From Pseudovirgaria hyperparasitica (Eukaryota; Ascomycota; Dothideomycetes; Acrospermales; Acrospermaceae), in NCBI RefSeq assembly GCF_010093815.1, contig NW_022985550.1:1563074-1627073 (forward strand): 64,000 nucleotides of DNA, given 5' to 3'. The notes beneath the pieces were generated by a model. The model worked only from the letters and a program-made list of their open reading frames with translations, was not told where the DNA came from and searched no databases. Shown here piece by piece: positions 34,705-45,817 of the stretch (its first letter is position 1; each line of letters begins with the position of its first letter). Both the position numbers and the translations under genes were made by a program.

Positions 34705-35922
34705 CTTGTGTTGATGGAAAGTGACAAACGGTAGAACACGCCCACGAGATGGGACGTGTCAGGTTTTGTGGAGAGTGTAATGTGTTTGGCGAGAGGTTTG
34801 ATGAGTTTTTGAATGATTCTGATGAATTGTGTGATGGTACTCGATCAGAAAGTTTGATTGACTCTGATGAATTGTACGACTTTGATGGTATTCGATCAGA
34901 ACGGTTTGATGAGTTTTCTTGAATGATTCTGATGAATTGTGTGACCGTACTCAATCAGAAGTGTTTGATGAGTTTTGGTTGATTCTGATGAATTGTACGA
35001 CTTTGATTGTAGTCGATCAGAAGTGTTTGAAGAGTTTTCTTGAACGACTCCGATGAATTGTACGACTTTGATGGAACTCGATCAGAAGTGTTTGAGTTTT
35101 CTTGAAGTTTTCTTGAACGACTCCGATGAATTGTACGACTTTGATAGTCCTCAACCAGAAAAGTCTGACAAGTCTCCTTGATCAATTCTGATGAACTTCC
35201 GACTTTGTGACGATAGCCCTCAATCAGAAAAGTTTGATGAATTTGACAGAGAGACGCGACGAAAAAAAAGAAATCCAGGCAATCTGCATCAAAACACACA
35301 AGTCAATTTTTCAATCCTTTCAACGCATTCGGCCAGAGGCCATACTGAACAAAGCCGATTCTTTCTCTTGAAACGTGTCTGGAAGCTTTGTCTTGTGTGT
35401 GTGTGCCTTTGGTTTGATGAGTGTAGTAGAAAGGAAGACGGCGGAACGCGGTTTCGAGAGAGAGAGGGAGAGAGAACAGGCTGCACGGACCAGCTGCGCT
35501 AGTGGCAGCTGGATCCGGGCTAGCGCATTGGAAGCATGGAACCGGAAACGGTCAGGGATAGCAGGAAACGAGAGAAGAGGTTAATAAGGATGGATGGATG
35601 GGAATCGTGGTAGGGTGTATGCTTATTGTGAGTCGGAGGTGTGTGTGTGTGTGTGAGTAGGAGGCGTAGAGTTGGCTGATTAGCGTGGTCGAGTGCTTGC
35701 TTGACGGACAGCGTCTGCCAGCACCGTTCCTTCCTCGCATGTGGAGCCGACCTCATGTCGCTGGGATTCCAGGTCCCTGTGACTTTTTCAGGGTGATCAA
35801 TTCGTAAAGACAGACAGACACATTCGCCAACATATCCGTGCCTGACATACAATCGCACTAGCAAACCAATCATTCCCTGATCGCTCCTTGCCAATCCTTT
35901 CAATGTTCTCATATCCACCCAT
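34705..35922. other. Interval between dynactin and the small minus-strand gene
   Basis: Left half is the minisatellite. The right half has a (GT)n tract near 35638-35656 and purine-rich GAGAGAGAGGGAG near 35456-35476. Both flanking genes are on the minus strand, so this is the dynactin promoter plus the 3' UTR of the next gene. No other gene seen. Confidence 0.5.
34790..35250. repeat. Degenerate ~65-bp minisatellite upstream of dynactin
   Basis: Seven copies of a core reading GATTCTGATGAATTGTACGA, followed by CTTTGATGG and a CTCGATCAGAA end. The GATGAATTGT-like cores start near 34821, 34866, 34931, 34987, 35052, 35125 and 35190, so spacing varies (45-73, three times 65). Copies differ by several substitutions each, so it is not a recent expansion. 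It starts within about 120 bp of the dynactin ATG and probably overlaps its leader or promoter. Confidence 0.85.
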
Positions 35923-36616
35923 CTACGACTCCACAGCCAACGCCTTCAAACCCACAAGCCTCCCATTCCCCCCATCCACGCCCACAACATAATACTCCAC
36001 CCTCGTGCCCCCAAGCCGCACCCTATAAACCCGCACCTCCTGCCCCCCAGCCGCCTCCCGCACCGCCTCAAACACCCCCTCATATCGACCCCGCGGATCA
36101 AAATCCTGCCGAGACAGCCCCTCAACCCCATCTTTATGCCCGATCAGCTGCGCGAGACCATCTGCAGCACCACTTGTGTCAGCCAAAAAAAAGTCGAACA
36201 TGCTGATGATTGTCGGGAAACAGCTTACCGTCTGAGGGTAGGTCGGCGGTTTCGTAGGAGAGGGATACGGGTTCAAAGGGCTCGTCTGCGTCGGATTGGT
36301 AGTATTGCTCGATGTTCTGCAGGGCGGCGGGGATGGCGGTGTCGACGGATTTGGTGCTCGGTTTGGCGGGGGATTGGGTTTGGGCCGGGCTGGTGTCCTG
36401 GTTTGCTTTGTCGAGGAAGGCGGCGTAGGCTTCGTCTGAGGCCATGGTGCGTGGGTGCGGGGAGGTTAGGAGCGGTCGAGTGAGCGCGGTGGGTGTGCTG
36501 GTGGTTTGGAGTCGGGGTCGAGGTCTTGTTGAGAGGAGGGTGGTTATGCGTCTGAAAGGTATGCGGATGGGTGAAGTCTTTGGGCGGAATTGTGTGAGGA
36601 GGCGAGGGGTTGTCAT
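35923..36616 (-). CDS. Small protein of unknown function, possible mitochondrial and cytosolic forms
   Basis: I do not recognise this family. Exons 36616-36229 and 36161-35923 give 208 residues; the intron is GT-AG with acceptor GCTGCAG. The first 57 residues contain many Arg, Thr, Ser and Pro and no Asp or Glu (MTTPRLLTQFRPKTSPIR...), which looks like a mitochondrial presequence. A second in-frame ATG at 36445 begins MASDEAYAAFLDKANQD and would give a 151-residue form without it. The body is acidic (YYQSDADEPFEPVSLSYE), then GRYEGVFEAVREAAGG and a beta-rich end, VRVYRVRLGGTRVEYYVVGV. The well-formed frame across a clean intron supports a real gene. Whether both starts are used is unknown. 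Confidence 0.7.
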
Positions 36617-37242
36617 GAGGGTTGCATGGCTTGTTTATTTGCTCTGCTATGTCTTCCAGGTTTTTGAGCCTCACGTCAGGGCAGGTGGGTGCTGTGCTTC
36701 ATTACGTCATCAGCCGTGATGAAGCAAGCACGTGACTGAGTTTCTGCCTGGGCGCTCCAAGGCTCCAAGAAGCCATCGGATGGATGGCCCAGCTTGCTCC
36801 TCCAGACTAGAAACAAACAGTACAAGCGAGCGGGTCGGGAAGGTCGTGACAAGCCCCCAACCCCCTTGTCGGTCCGTCGTCGTGTCACGTTCCGCAGATA
36901 CAGAAAGGCTAGACAGCGTATTAATCAACATAGGAATCACAGCGACTAATTAGTAGGGATTCACCGTGAAGAAAGCGAGATGGTGGTGGTGGCTGCACGT
37001 GGTGGAGCCGGTGTACACTCTACAGGTTGGATTAGGTGCAGCTTCTAGGCTGTGTGCTAGATGTGTGCTAGGTGTGCTAGGTGTGCTAGGTATGCCAAGG
37101 GAAGGTTCTGCAGCAGTTGGAGCGGTAATACTAGGTACGGTACCTAGCTAGCTACGTCAGGTAAGTAGCCGCTGGACACACCACCACCCGTACAGTACTC
37201 GGTAGCTGTGAGATAACGCCACGGGAGAGAATGCAGATGACA

Positions 37243-37347
37243 CAGCAGGGCAGGGCAGGGCAGGGCAGGCAAGGGCAAAAAGGATGTGTGTGTGAGTGAA
37301 CGAGGAGCGAGCGGACGGACGGACGGCTGGCTGGCTGGCTGGCTGGT
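37243..37347. repeat. Adjacent short tandem repeats (GGGCA, GGAC, GGCT)
   Basis: Pentamer GGGCA repeated at about 37243-37275, then GGAC units at 37313-37327 passing directly into GGCT units to about 37347. Confidence 0.8.
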
Positions 37348-37524
37348 CGGGGGGGTGTGTGTGTAATGTAGCGACGGATAATGGACGCGACACCTGGCGG
37401 CAGTGTGCGACGATGCGAGGATGCGAGGATGCGACAAAGTGACAGCCCTGCGCAGGAGAGTGTCAGGGCGGCATGTTGGTCGCAGTATGTAGTACAGCAT
37501 GGGGATGGTCGAACGGTTAGTCTC

Positions 37525-37610
37525 AGCACGCAGCACGCAGCACGCAGCACGCAGCACGCACCCCAGGCAGGCAGGCAGGCAGGCAGACAGGCAGACAAGC
37601 AGACAAGCGG
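37525..37610. repeat. 7-bp and 4-bp tandem repeats
   Basis: AGCACGC repeated about five times (37525-37560), followed by GGCA/GACA tetramer arrays (37566-37610). Confidence 0.8.
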
Positions 37611-37977
37611 GCAAGGGGAGGTATATCATACAACAGGACAGGACGGTCGTCGCGCAAAGGTGGATGATGACATGCATGCACGTTCGTGTTTCGAACATGT
37701 TGACCGGCGGCGGCGCAAACAGGTTTCCCAATTAATTAATGGGTTGGGGGCGAATGATGGTGTAGGGTCATTAGTTAGTTTGCACGCCGTCGACAAAGAG
37801 AGGCGGCAGTCAAACATGTAGAATAAAGATCAAGGGCACATGGTAATTTATCGCGAGAGTTGGAAAGGAGAGAAGCAAGCAGCGTGGAAGACAAAGAGCG
37901 AAAAAAGCTTGATTAAATGCTTCTGATTATAGCCCAAAGGATTTCGGCCGACGAGGTAAGGCTGGGGGCGATGGATG

Positions 37978-38041
37978 GCAGTGATGGAGTGATGGAGTGA
38001 TGGAGTGATGGAGTGATGGAGTGATGGAGTGATGGAGTGAG
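37978..38041. repeat. 8-bp tandem repeat GATGGAGT
   Basis: About eight near-perfect copies of GATGGAGT. Near identity suggests recent slippage. Confidence 0.9.
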
Positions 38042-38076
38042 GCAGATGAAGGGATGGTGGTGGTGGTGTCAGTCAC

Positions 38077-38088
38077 GATAGTAGCAGC

Positions 38089-38120
<32 letters not shown>

Positions 38121-38141
38121 CAGCAGCAGTAGTAGCAGCAG
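38077..38141. repeat. AGT/AGC trinucleotide repeat
   Basis: Interrupted run of AGT and AGC units on the plus strand, with a central pure AGT stretch. Confidence 0.9.
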
Positions 38142-38999
38142 CCGGCAAGGTATTAAGCGAGAGCTTGGGATGTTGTTGTTGTGTCAGCAATCATCAGCAC
38201 TCAAAACCTCATCGGAAGAGCCCTGAAGAGGCTGGGGGGGCTGACGATGATGAGCGGAACGGCAGCTGCAAGTCGTTGAGGAAAGGAAGGGGCTTTTTCT
38301 GTGTCTGTGAGTGCGAGTGTGAGAGTGTGAGTGATGGGTCCCCCCCCCCCGGGTCTGCTGCGTAGATAGGTAGTAATTAGTATGGGCATTGGGTGGATTC
38401 ATTTGTGGAGAGAGAGAGCGAGAGTCCACCCTGCTGCACGCATGCACGCACCCACCCACGCATGCGGCTTTGACGAAAAGGCTGAACGGTGCCGAAGTGT
38501 AAAGTTCGCGACGATGATCTTATTGTTGTTGTTCCCATTCACATTCTAATTAGCTATTGCCGCTGCGTTTGGCGGGAGAGGAGAAAAGAGGCTAATTAGA
38601 CAGGAAAGGCCGAGCGGAGGATGGCGGGCGGGCGGGCAGGCAGCGTTTGTAGTAGTGCTGTACTGTATGTGGGAGTGCGGCACACACATGCTTCGCTTGC
38701 AATTCATCATCCGTTGGAATGGATGGATGAGCAGAAAGGACGTGTGCTCTATTATATATATCATGTACAGAATCTCCGATAAGAATGCCAGCTAGCTAGC
38801 AAGCGACCGACCGACCTAATTAATAGCTGGCTGACTGGCCGTCACCAAACACGGTAGCTATTATCTCGCGACTCGCGACAGGGACGTGGGCAGGCAGGGA
38901 GCGATATTATAATGGATGTGTGTGTGGATGGCAGATCTGGCAGGCCCCTTGCACAACAGCAGCACAGCAGCAGCCATACACCACACACCTCACAACCAT

Positions 39000-39056
39000 C
39001 AGCACCAGGACCAGCACCAGGACCAGCACCAGGACCAGCACCAGGACCAGCACCAG
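39000..39056. repeat. 12-bp tandem repeat AGCACCAGGACC
   Basis: Between four and five perfect copies. The plus strand would read as a Pro/Ala/Gly repeat, but no gene model supports translation. Confidence 0.9.
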
Positions 39057-39118
39057 ATCCCCGAACCAGGCTAGCAATTAGCTCCACAGCCGCCGCAGCG
39101 TCACAAGTTCCCGCCAAA

Positions 39119-39160
39119 GGAAAGTAGGGGAAGTAGGGGAAGTAGGGGAAGAAGGGGAAG
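39119..39160. repeat. 9-bp tandem repeat AAGTAGGGG
   Basis: Three perfect copies and one variant copy (AAGAAGGGG). Confidence 0.85.
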
Positions 39161-39253
39161 CGTGTCTTTTGGCGCCGCCGTGGCTTGAGCGGGACTGGTG
39201 TGTCGGACTCTCTCACTCAGCTGCTGCTTGTTGGTAATATACGGAGGATATAT

Positions 39254-39300
39254 ATAATACACACACATACACACACACATATATATATATATAATACACA
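39254..39300. repeat. CA/TA dinucleotide tract
   Basis: Runs of ACACAC merging into ATATATAT. More CA-rich tracts follow around 39440-39490 and 39990-40035. Confidence 0.85.
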
Positions 39301-40284
39301 CCACCACTCCACTAGGGGAGTCAGCAGTGTATTGTATTGTATATACATCTGACTGGCGACGACACTTTCATGCATCTACTGTAATTACTGTTGTTGTACT
39401 CACTTACCCACCACACACTAGCTATTAAGCCCTCCGCACAATACACACACTACACACCATACACACACTCACACACACTCACTTACTCACTTACTCACTA
39501 ACCCCAGCCTCAACCATGCACTTTCACCCCCCTCCCAAAACCCGGTCTCTCCACCCAAACAAACTACCCTTGCGCCCTTCTTCCCTTGTTCCCCCTTGTA
39601 TCTGGTTAGTTCACATGCCAAGCCCAACGGAAGTTAACCTGTCCACGGCTCACGGTCCACCCATACAGATTCCTACCTAATGGTGTCGACACTTTTCAAA
39701 CCCTAACCTCCGCCGTCAGATGCCATCGTCTCCCGCGCGCCCTCTCTCGCTGCTGCTGCTTTCTCTCTCTCTTCTTCTTCCCTTTCTTCTCTCTTCTTCT
39801 CTTCCTCGACTGCTTCTCTTCCACCATCCTCACTTCATTCATCCTCCCAAACAATCGCCAATCTCCCATTCATCAGTCCGCCATCGCTTCGTCGCGTCCC
39901 TTTCACTACTCTCTGTCTCTCTCTCAATCCCGTGACCTTCCTAATCTGGCTCTCTTTTCTCCTTCGTTCGCTGCCTTGACAGCTGTCATAGCACTCACTC
40001 ACTCACACACACATACACACACGCACACACTTGTGCCTGCACCTCCACCTCCGTCTTGCGACGCGACTTTCGGTGCGCTCCACTGCCTCCACTCAATCAT
40101 CTCTTTCTCATCTTTACTGATTGGCCTGCCATTAGCTCACCTTCATATCACCTCTGTTCCCTCAATCGCCGACTGCTGAACCGAGGCCTCGTGCTGCCTC
40201 TCTTGAGCTCGCTCTCCCATTCTTTCGTGCCTGACGCCGTTCGAGCTTGCTTCGTCCGCTTCATCGCACACTCACAACATCATC

Positions 40285-43200
40285 ATGGCTAGCCATCAAC
40301 ATCCTTCGCCCACTGCTGTCGGCTTCCCGCCAACCCATCAACATCCTGCTCCTCCTCACGCCCAGCCCAATGGCCACGCCATTCAACATGGCCCGCAACC
40401 TCCTCCCCCAACCGGTCCCCCAAAGACACATTCACAATATCTCGGCCAATTGAATGAGCAGACATGGAACCAACTAGGTCCGTCTCTTCCTCCAACTCAC
40501 TCTCCTCACAACACATTCATCCGACTGACTGTCCTTTGTAGGTTCCATTTCCGAAAGTCTCGGCGCCCAAGACGAGGCTTCTTCATGTTACGAGCGCGCG
40601 CTGGCACACAATCCGTGGTCCATTCCTGCTCTCCAAGGTATCGCATGCGTCCTGCGTGCACAGGACAAGTTTGCGCCTGCCACAGAGTACCTGAAGAATA
40701 TTCTGAAAATGGACGGCAACAATGGCGAGGTTTGGGGAAGCTTAGGTACTGTCTCATGCATCGCCCCACCTCTCTTCTCCACGCAAGCCATTGACACCCC
40801 ACAGGCCACTGCTATCTTATGCTCGACGACTTACAACAAGCCTATGGAGCCTATCAGCAGGCCCTCTACCATCTACAGGACCCAAAGGTACTTTTCCCCG
40901 TCTTGCACTCTTTGCCCATCTTCTAGCCCAGCCCCCGCTAATCTGATCTCCAGGAACCAAAACTCTGGTACGGAATTGGCATCCTGTACGATCGCTACGG
41001 TTCGCTCGAGCACGCCGAGGAGGCCTTCTCTCAGGTGATGCGAATGGAGCCTACTTTTGAAAAGGCGAATGAAATCTACTTTCGCCTCGGTATAATCTAC
41101 AAACAGCAACAGAAGTTTTCGTCCAGTCTTGAGGTATGTTGTTCATCAATGGCTTGGTGGCTTCGCATCACCGCTTATGCTAACTTGAAACAGTGCTTCA
41201 AGTACATTGTTCACAATCCCCCTCGCCCGCTAACCGAGGAGGACATTTGGTTCCAGATTGGCCATGTCTACGAACAACAAAAAGATGCAAGTCATGACCG
41301 GGCACCGTTGAAGTAGGACCATTTACGCTGACCATGTCTACAGTATGAATCTGCCAAGGGCGCATACCGCAGGGTTCTTGACCGTGATCCGCATCACGCA
41401 AAGGTCCTGCAGCAGCTTGGCTGGCTGCATCATCAACAGAGCACCAGCTTCCAGAGCCAAGAGCAGGCTATTGAATATTTGGAGAAGTCTGTAAACTCTG
41501 GTCGGTCCTCTTACCCCGATCACCGCCCAGTCGGGAGTGCTGACCCGTACAACAGACCAGACCGACGCACAGAGCTGGTACTTGCTCGGTCGCTGCTACA
41601 TGTCACAGCAGAAGTACCCGAAGGCGTACGAGGCTTACCAGCAAGCCGTTTATCGTGATGGCAGAAACCCGACGTTCTGGTGCTCCATTGGTGTCCTCTA
41701 CTACCAGATCAACCAGTACCGCGATGCCCTCGACGCCTACTCTCGTGCCATCCGACTTAACCCGCAAATCTCCGAGGTCTGGTACGACCTAGGCACTCTT
41801 GTAAGTTTTTTTTTTGTCAACTGTCACCTGTCGCCGCGCTTGGTTGGTTGGGTGGAGGCCTTGATATGAATAACATTTATGCTAACTTGACTTTTCCCCC
41901 ACAGTATGAAAGTTGCAACAATCAGACTGCCGACGCTCTTGACGCCTACCAGCGTGCCGCTGAACTTGACCCCGGCAACGTTCATATCAAGGCCAGATTG
42001 CAGCTGCTTCAAAGTGGCCAGCCCACGAACGGCATGCCAAACCAAACCGCCCAACCTCCAGCCCCTCAAGACGTGCCTCCTTCTGCCTACCAACCTGCTT
42101 CTATGAATGGTCCCCCTGCTCCCCAATGGGGCGCCGCCGCTCCTTCACATCCTCCTCAGGGCCCCATTCCTCCCGCGCTTGGTTCGGGCAGTGACTGGAA
42201 TCGTCCTCCGGCTATTGCTGCGATTCGTGATCCACCACCACCGCCCCCACCGCAGCATGGTGGCCAGCACGAGCCCCGAGATCCCATTCGACCTCCACCA
42301 CACGCTGCCTCTCACCCGACCAGCCCGAGATACGAGCCCATGAGACAGTACCCTGACCAGCCGCCGCCGCCGCCGCCGCCGCCGCCGCGTCAAGGTCCCC
42401 CTCCTCCCAGGAGAATGTCGCCTTCACCAAAGCCGCACAACACGGCTCCGGGTGGTGGTGCATACCCAGGTCCTTCGAACCAGCCACCACCCCATCAGCT
42501 ACCGCCGCACCCACAACAACAACAGCAGCAGCAACCACCACCGCCGCCGCCGCCTCAAAATAGGATCAATAACCCTAATTACGGTCCAAACGCATCCTCG
42601 AGTGTTCCTCCGTCGGCCTCTGGCATTGCCGGCCCGCCTCCTCCACAAGGTCCCATGCCGGGATACGGTCGCATGCCAAGTCCCGGGCCTGGTCCGAACC
42701 AAGGCCCCGGCTCAATGGCTGGCCCAGGTCCAGAAATCCGGCCTCTGTTGGAACGCAGCCACAGTACCACTTCCCCGAGGGGAAACTTCCACGACCGCCA
42801 GTATCCACCTTCCAGCGGTGAGACGAATCACGGCATCGAACGTGGTGCTCCTCCTCCTGCGGCCGCTCTTGCTGCGGCGGAGTCTGCTGCACGTGAGCGA
42901 GATGATCGTACTCCTGCTGGGCCCAAGCGCATGCGTGAGTGGGAGAATGACGATTCAAACATGAAGACACCCAACGATGAGAAACGACCCCGGCTGGACG
43001 ATCCGCACGTCCGACGTCCGTCACCCCCGCACAACCGTGCTCCGACGCCGTCGTCTCGTCGTAGCCCTCCAGGCAGTGAGCAGCGTCGTCACGAAGAGCC
43101 CCCTCCTCGTCGCCCAGCTGACGACGAAGGCCATCGCCGAGAAGGCTCCTACCACCCTTCGGAAGCTGCTCATCACCCACAAGCTCTCCCTTCCATGATG

Positions 43201-43449
43201 GTCGCTGCTCAACAGCAGCAGCAGCAGCAGCAGCAGCAACCACCCTTGCCAGGACCTGCGGAGATTCCAAAGCAAGAGCCTCGCGAGCTGCACGAGCCGG
43301 CAGCCCGCAAGATGGAAATGGACGAGGACTACAGCGACGGCGGTGAAGATGAGAAGCGCAACCTCAAGTCCGAACGCAACAGTCCTCGGAGCGCCATCCC
43401 TGCAAACGGCGCCTTGCATGCACCCACACCCGTCGACCAGAAGGCTTAG
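40285..43449 (+). CDS. ssn6: General transcriptional co-repressor subunit Ssn6/Cyc8 (TPR protein)
   Basis: TPR partner of the Tup1/RcoA WD40 co-repressor, acting in the nucleus. Eight exons: 40285-40477, 40542-40745, 40805-40887, 40954-41133, 41194-41286, 41344-41500, 41556-41800 and 41905-43449, giving 899 residues. About ten TPR repeats fill residues ~50-400: for example WSIPALQGIACVLRAQDKF, LWYGIGILYDRYGSLEHAEE, IWFQIGHVYEQQKDYESAKG, SWYLLGRCYMSQQKYPKAYE and VWYDLGTLYESCNNQTADAL. The C-terminal half is Pro/Gln-rich with poly-Pro near 42360-42390 and poly-Gln near 43210-43240, then basic and acidic blocks. Seven introns; the one at 41287-41343 has a GC donor (GCAAGT) instead of GT. The intron-dense TPR half and intron-free tail are usual for filamentous fungi. 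Confidence 0.96.
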
Positions 43450-44177
43450 CTAGCACTGTGAGACGGCGTGTATGGCATGTATGGCATGTATGGCATGTTT
43501 GTTGTCCTGTCTCGGGGATCGTTTCTATGGTGACGGCATGTTTTCTGTTGAAGAGGGATATCTGGGGTGACGGGCGGACTTTACGGGCGGACTTGACGGG
43601 CGTTGTTTCACACAATGTTATTCTGACAATAGAGGAGAGCAAGGGAAGCGAGCGGCTTCCCGGGTGATGTCGAAATATGGTTTCGAAAGTTTTGCGGGGA
43701 GGGATTTTGAAAGATTAAGCTGATGATGGACTATTATGGCTACTGATATCCCCCATTTTCCTTGATGTAAAAAAGGTTGAAGGACCTGGTCACTCTATGA
43801 ATATGGCTTTGACATGTGCTTGTGTCGTGCTTGTGGCGTGCTTGTGTCGTGCTTCTATTGTACTTGTGTCGTCCTCGTATTGTCCTTGTGTCGTGCTTGT
43901 AACGTCCCTCTATGCAGTAGTGGCCACAGCAACAACAGACACACTTACGGCCTGGCACGAGTTCATTGAAATGCCAAGTGCTATCCTTGTTCTAGCGTGT
44001 AATATACGACCACCAGGTCTTTCTTGAAAAGGGAAATTATAAATTCAACTAAACGCCAGCCTGGCAGCTCATTGCCTCTAATCCTCCCCAAAAAAACCAA
44101 CACGTACAAACACACCCCACCCCACGCCATCCTCTCTTCCCATTCCCATTCCCATTCCCACTCCCATCCCCCAAAAT
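43450..44177. other. Convergent 3' ends, SSN6 / ARG8
   Basis: 728 bp between facing stops. Contains GTATGGCAT repeats just after the SSN6 stop (43470-43498), an 11-bp repeat array (separate entry) and CCCATT repeats next to the ARG8 stop (44144-44175). No gene. Confidence 0.55.
43817..43904. repeat. 11-bp tandem repeat, eight units
   Basis: Eight consecutive 11-mers related to TGCTTGTGTCG, with variants such as TACTTGTGTCG and TGCTTCTATTG, keep exact 11-bp register for 88 bp. Confidence 0.85.
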
Positions 44178-45817
44178 CTACCGCACCATCTCCTGCTGCC
44201 CCTCCGTCCCAGGCACACCCTCACCCTCACCCTCACCCTGCCCATCCCCCCTCCCAAACACCACCGCCATCGCCTCGCCCAAAATGCCCATCCCCTCGTC
44301 AATCTCCGCCTCGCTAATAACAAGCGGCGGCACAAACCGCAGCGTATTAGTGCCACACGTAATAACCAACAGTCCACGCTCCCTCGCCGCCGTGACAACA
44401 GGCGCAGGGTCAACAGTAAGCTGCAGGCCCAGAATCAGGCCTTTGCCTCTGACTGCAGCACTACCACCTTGCTCCCCATCCCCGTCAGCAGCGGCAATAT
44501 ATCCCGGAAACCGAGCCTGCAAAGCGCGGAAATGCGCGCGGAAAACCTGCTCTTTCGCGCGGACGGCGGCGTGCAAAGCCGGGTCGGACAAGCGGGAGAG
44601 GATATAATGCGCGAGCCGGGCGCCGAGCGGGTTCCCGCCGAACGTGGTGCCGTGATCGCCCGTCTGGATCTTTGAGGCGACAAACTCGTTGACGAGCGTG
44701 GCGCCGATGGGGAAGCCGTTTCCGAGGGCTTTGGCGGTGGTGAGGATGTCGGGGTGGGCTTCGCGGGGGAGGGCGCCGTGGGCCCAGAGATGTCCTGTGC
44801 GGCCGAGACCGCATTGGATTTCGTCGTAGATGAGGACGGCGCCGACGGCGGTGCAATGTTTGCGGAGAGCGAGGAGGAAGGACGGGGTGGCGGTGTGGAT
44901 GCCGCCTTCGCCTTGGATGGGCTCGACGATGACGCCGCAGGTTTGAGGGGTGATGAGGGTGGGCAGGGCGGCGATGTCGTTGAGGGTGCCGTGGGTGAAG
45001 CCCGGGACCATGGGGCTGAAGGGTTTTTGGTATTTCGGGTTGGGCGTGGCGGAGAGGGAGCCCATGGTGCGGCCGTGGAAGGAGTTTGTGAAGGAGAGGA
45101 AGTGGGTTTTGGTGTCGGCTTCTGGGGAGGAGGAGGAGAGGTGCTTGCCGACCTTGCGGGCGAATTTGATGGCTGCTTCGTTGGCTTCCGAGCCGCTGTT
45201 GCAGATGAAGGCTTTGGAGGCCGTGTGCATTGCGCCGGACTCGAGCGTCTTTTCGACGAGGCTTTTTGATAGCGCGCCGGTCCAGGGGTTGTGGTATAGG
45301 TTGGAGGTGTGGACGAGGGTTTGTGCCTGGTTGGTTGGGTTGGCTGTCAGTCTTCAATTCTCCTGGCGTATAGCAGTATGCCCTGTACGAACCTGTTGGT
45401 AGATCAGCTTTGAGAACTCGGCATCACAGTGCCCGAGAGAGTTGACGGCGATGCCGGCGGTGAAGTCTAGGTATTTCCTGTTCTCGACATCCCACAGGTA
45501 GCATCCTTCTCCCTTCTGGAACATCGGCGGCGGTCGAACATAGGTGGGGACCATGAACGGGAGCTGGGAGTTGACTATGCTGGAGGTTTGCGAGTCCGAG
45601 GGCGGATCGGGGGTTGCGAGAGCGGCATCTTTCTGTGCGAGGTATTAGCAGATATTCTTCTTCCGAGTCCAATTGGATCAACATCATCACGTACAGAGAT
45701 GGCGTTCTTGAGCGCAGATGGGAGACTGGACGCCGCTACCGATGCGGATGCATGTCTGCGCTGGGAGAAGCCTGTGGCGCTGCGGCTCAATCGTGTCGAG
45801 ACATGCCTGAGAGACAT
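44178..45817 (-). CDS. ARG8: Acetylornithine aminotransferase, mitochondrial
   Basis: PLP enzyme of arginine synthesis that converts N-acetylglutamate semialdehyde to N-acetylornithine in the matrix. Exons 45817-45695, 45632-45393 and 45326-44178 give 503 residues. The leader MSLRHVSTRLSRSATGFSQR is basic and acid-free, a matrix presequence. Landmarks: YLDFTAGIAVNSLGH, AFICNSGSEANEAAIKFAR, SFHGRTMGSLSATPN, LIYDEIQCGLGRTG with the PLP-contacting Asp, and TAKALGNGFPIGA with the Schiff-base lysine. The protein ends in an unusual Gly/Glu tail (GQGEGEGEGVPG), encoded by a CACCCT hexamer repeat at about 44216-44245. A Gcn4/Cpc1-type TGACTC lies ~106 bp upstream. Divergent from HMG-CoA lyase. Confidence 0.96.

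Larger units (their letters stand above)
36617..40284. other. Long upstream region of SSN6, dense in microsatellites
   Basis: 3.7 kb with no supportable gene. Many short tandem repeats of differing period are spread across it (separate entries). The frames seen here on both strands encode only the repeats. It should hold the promoter and a long leader for SSN6, ending in pyrimidine-rich sequence from about 39720 on. Confidence 0.55.

Noticed and set aside
37144-37731. 195-codon minus-strand frame with Cys/Leu/Ala repeats upstream of SSN6
   Set aside because: Built from tandem repeats (GGCT, AGCACGC, GGCA); the frames on both strands are open only because of the arrays.
37978-39160. CRISPR-like regular repeats
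   Set aside because: Units are 8-12 bp and contiguous, without spacers; simple tandem repeats in a eukaryotic genome.
42575-43270. 231-codon minus-strand frame across the SSN6 tail
   Set aside because: Antisense of Pro/Gln-rich low-complexity sequence.
44144-44245. CCCATT and CACCCT hexamers considered as telomere-like repeats
   Set aside because: Neither matches the fungal telomere unit TTAGGG/CCCTAA, and the second is inside the ARG8 coding region.
44485-45357. 290-codon minus-strand frame rich in Arg, His and Pro within ARG8
   Set aside because: Out-of-frame shadow of the aminotransferase exon 3, caused by high GC at third positions.
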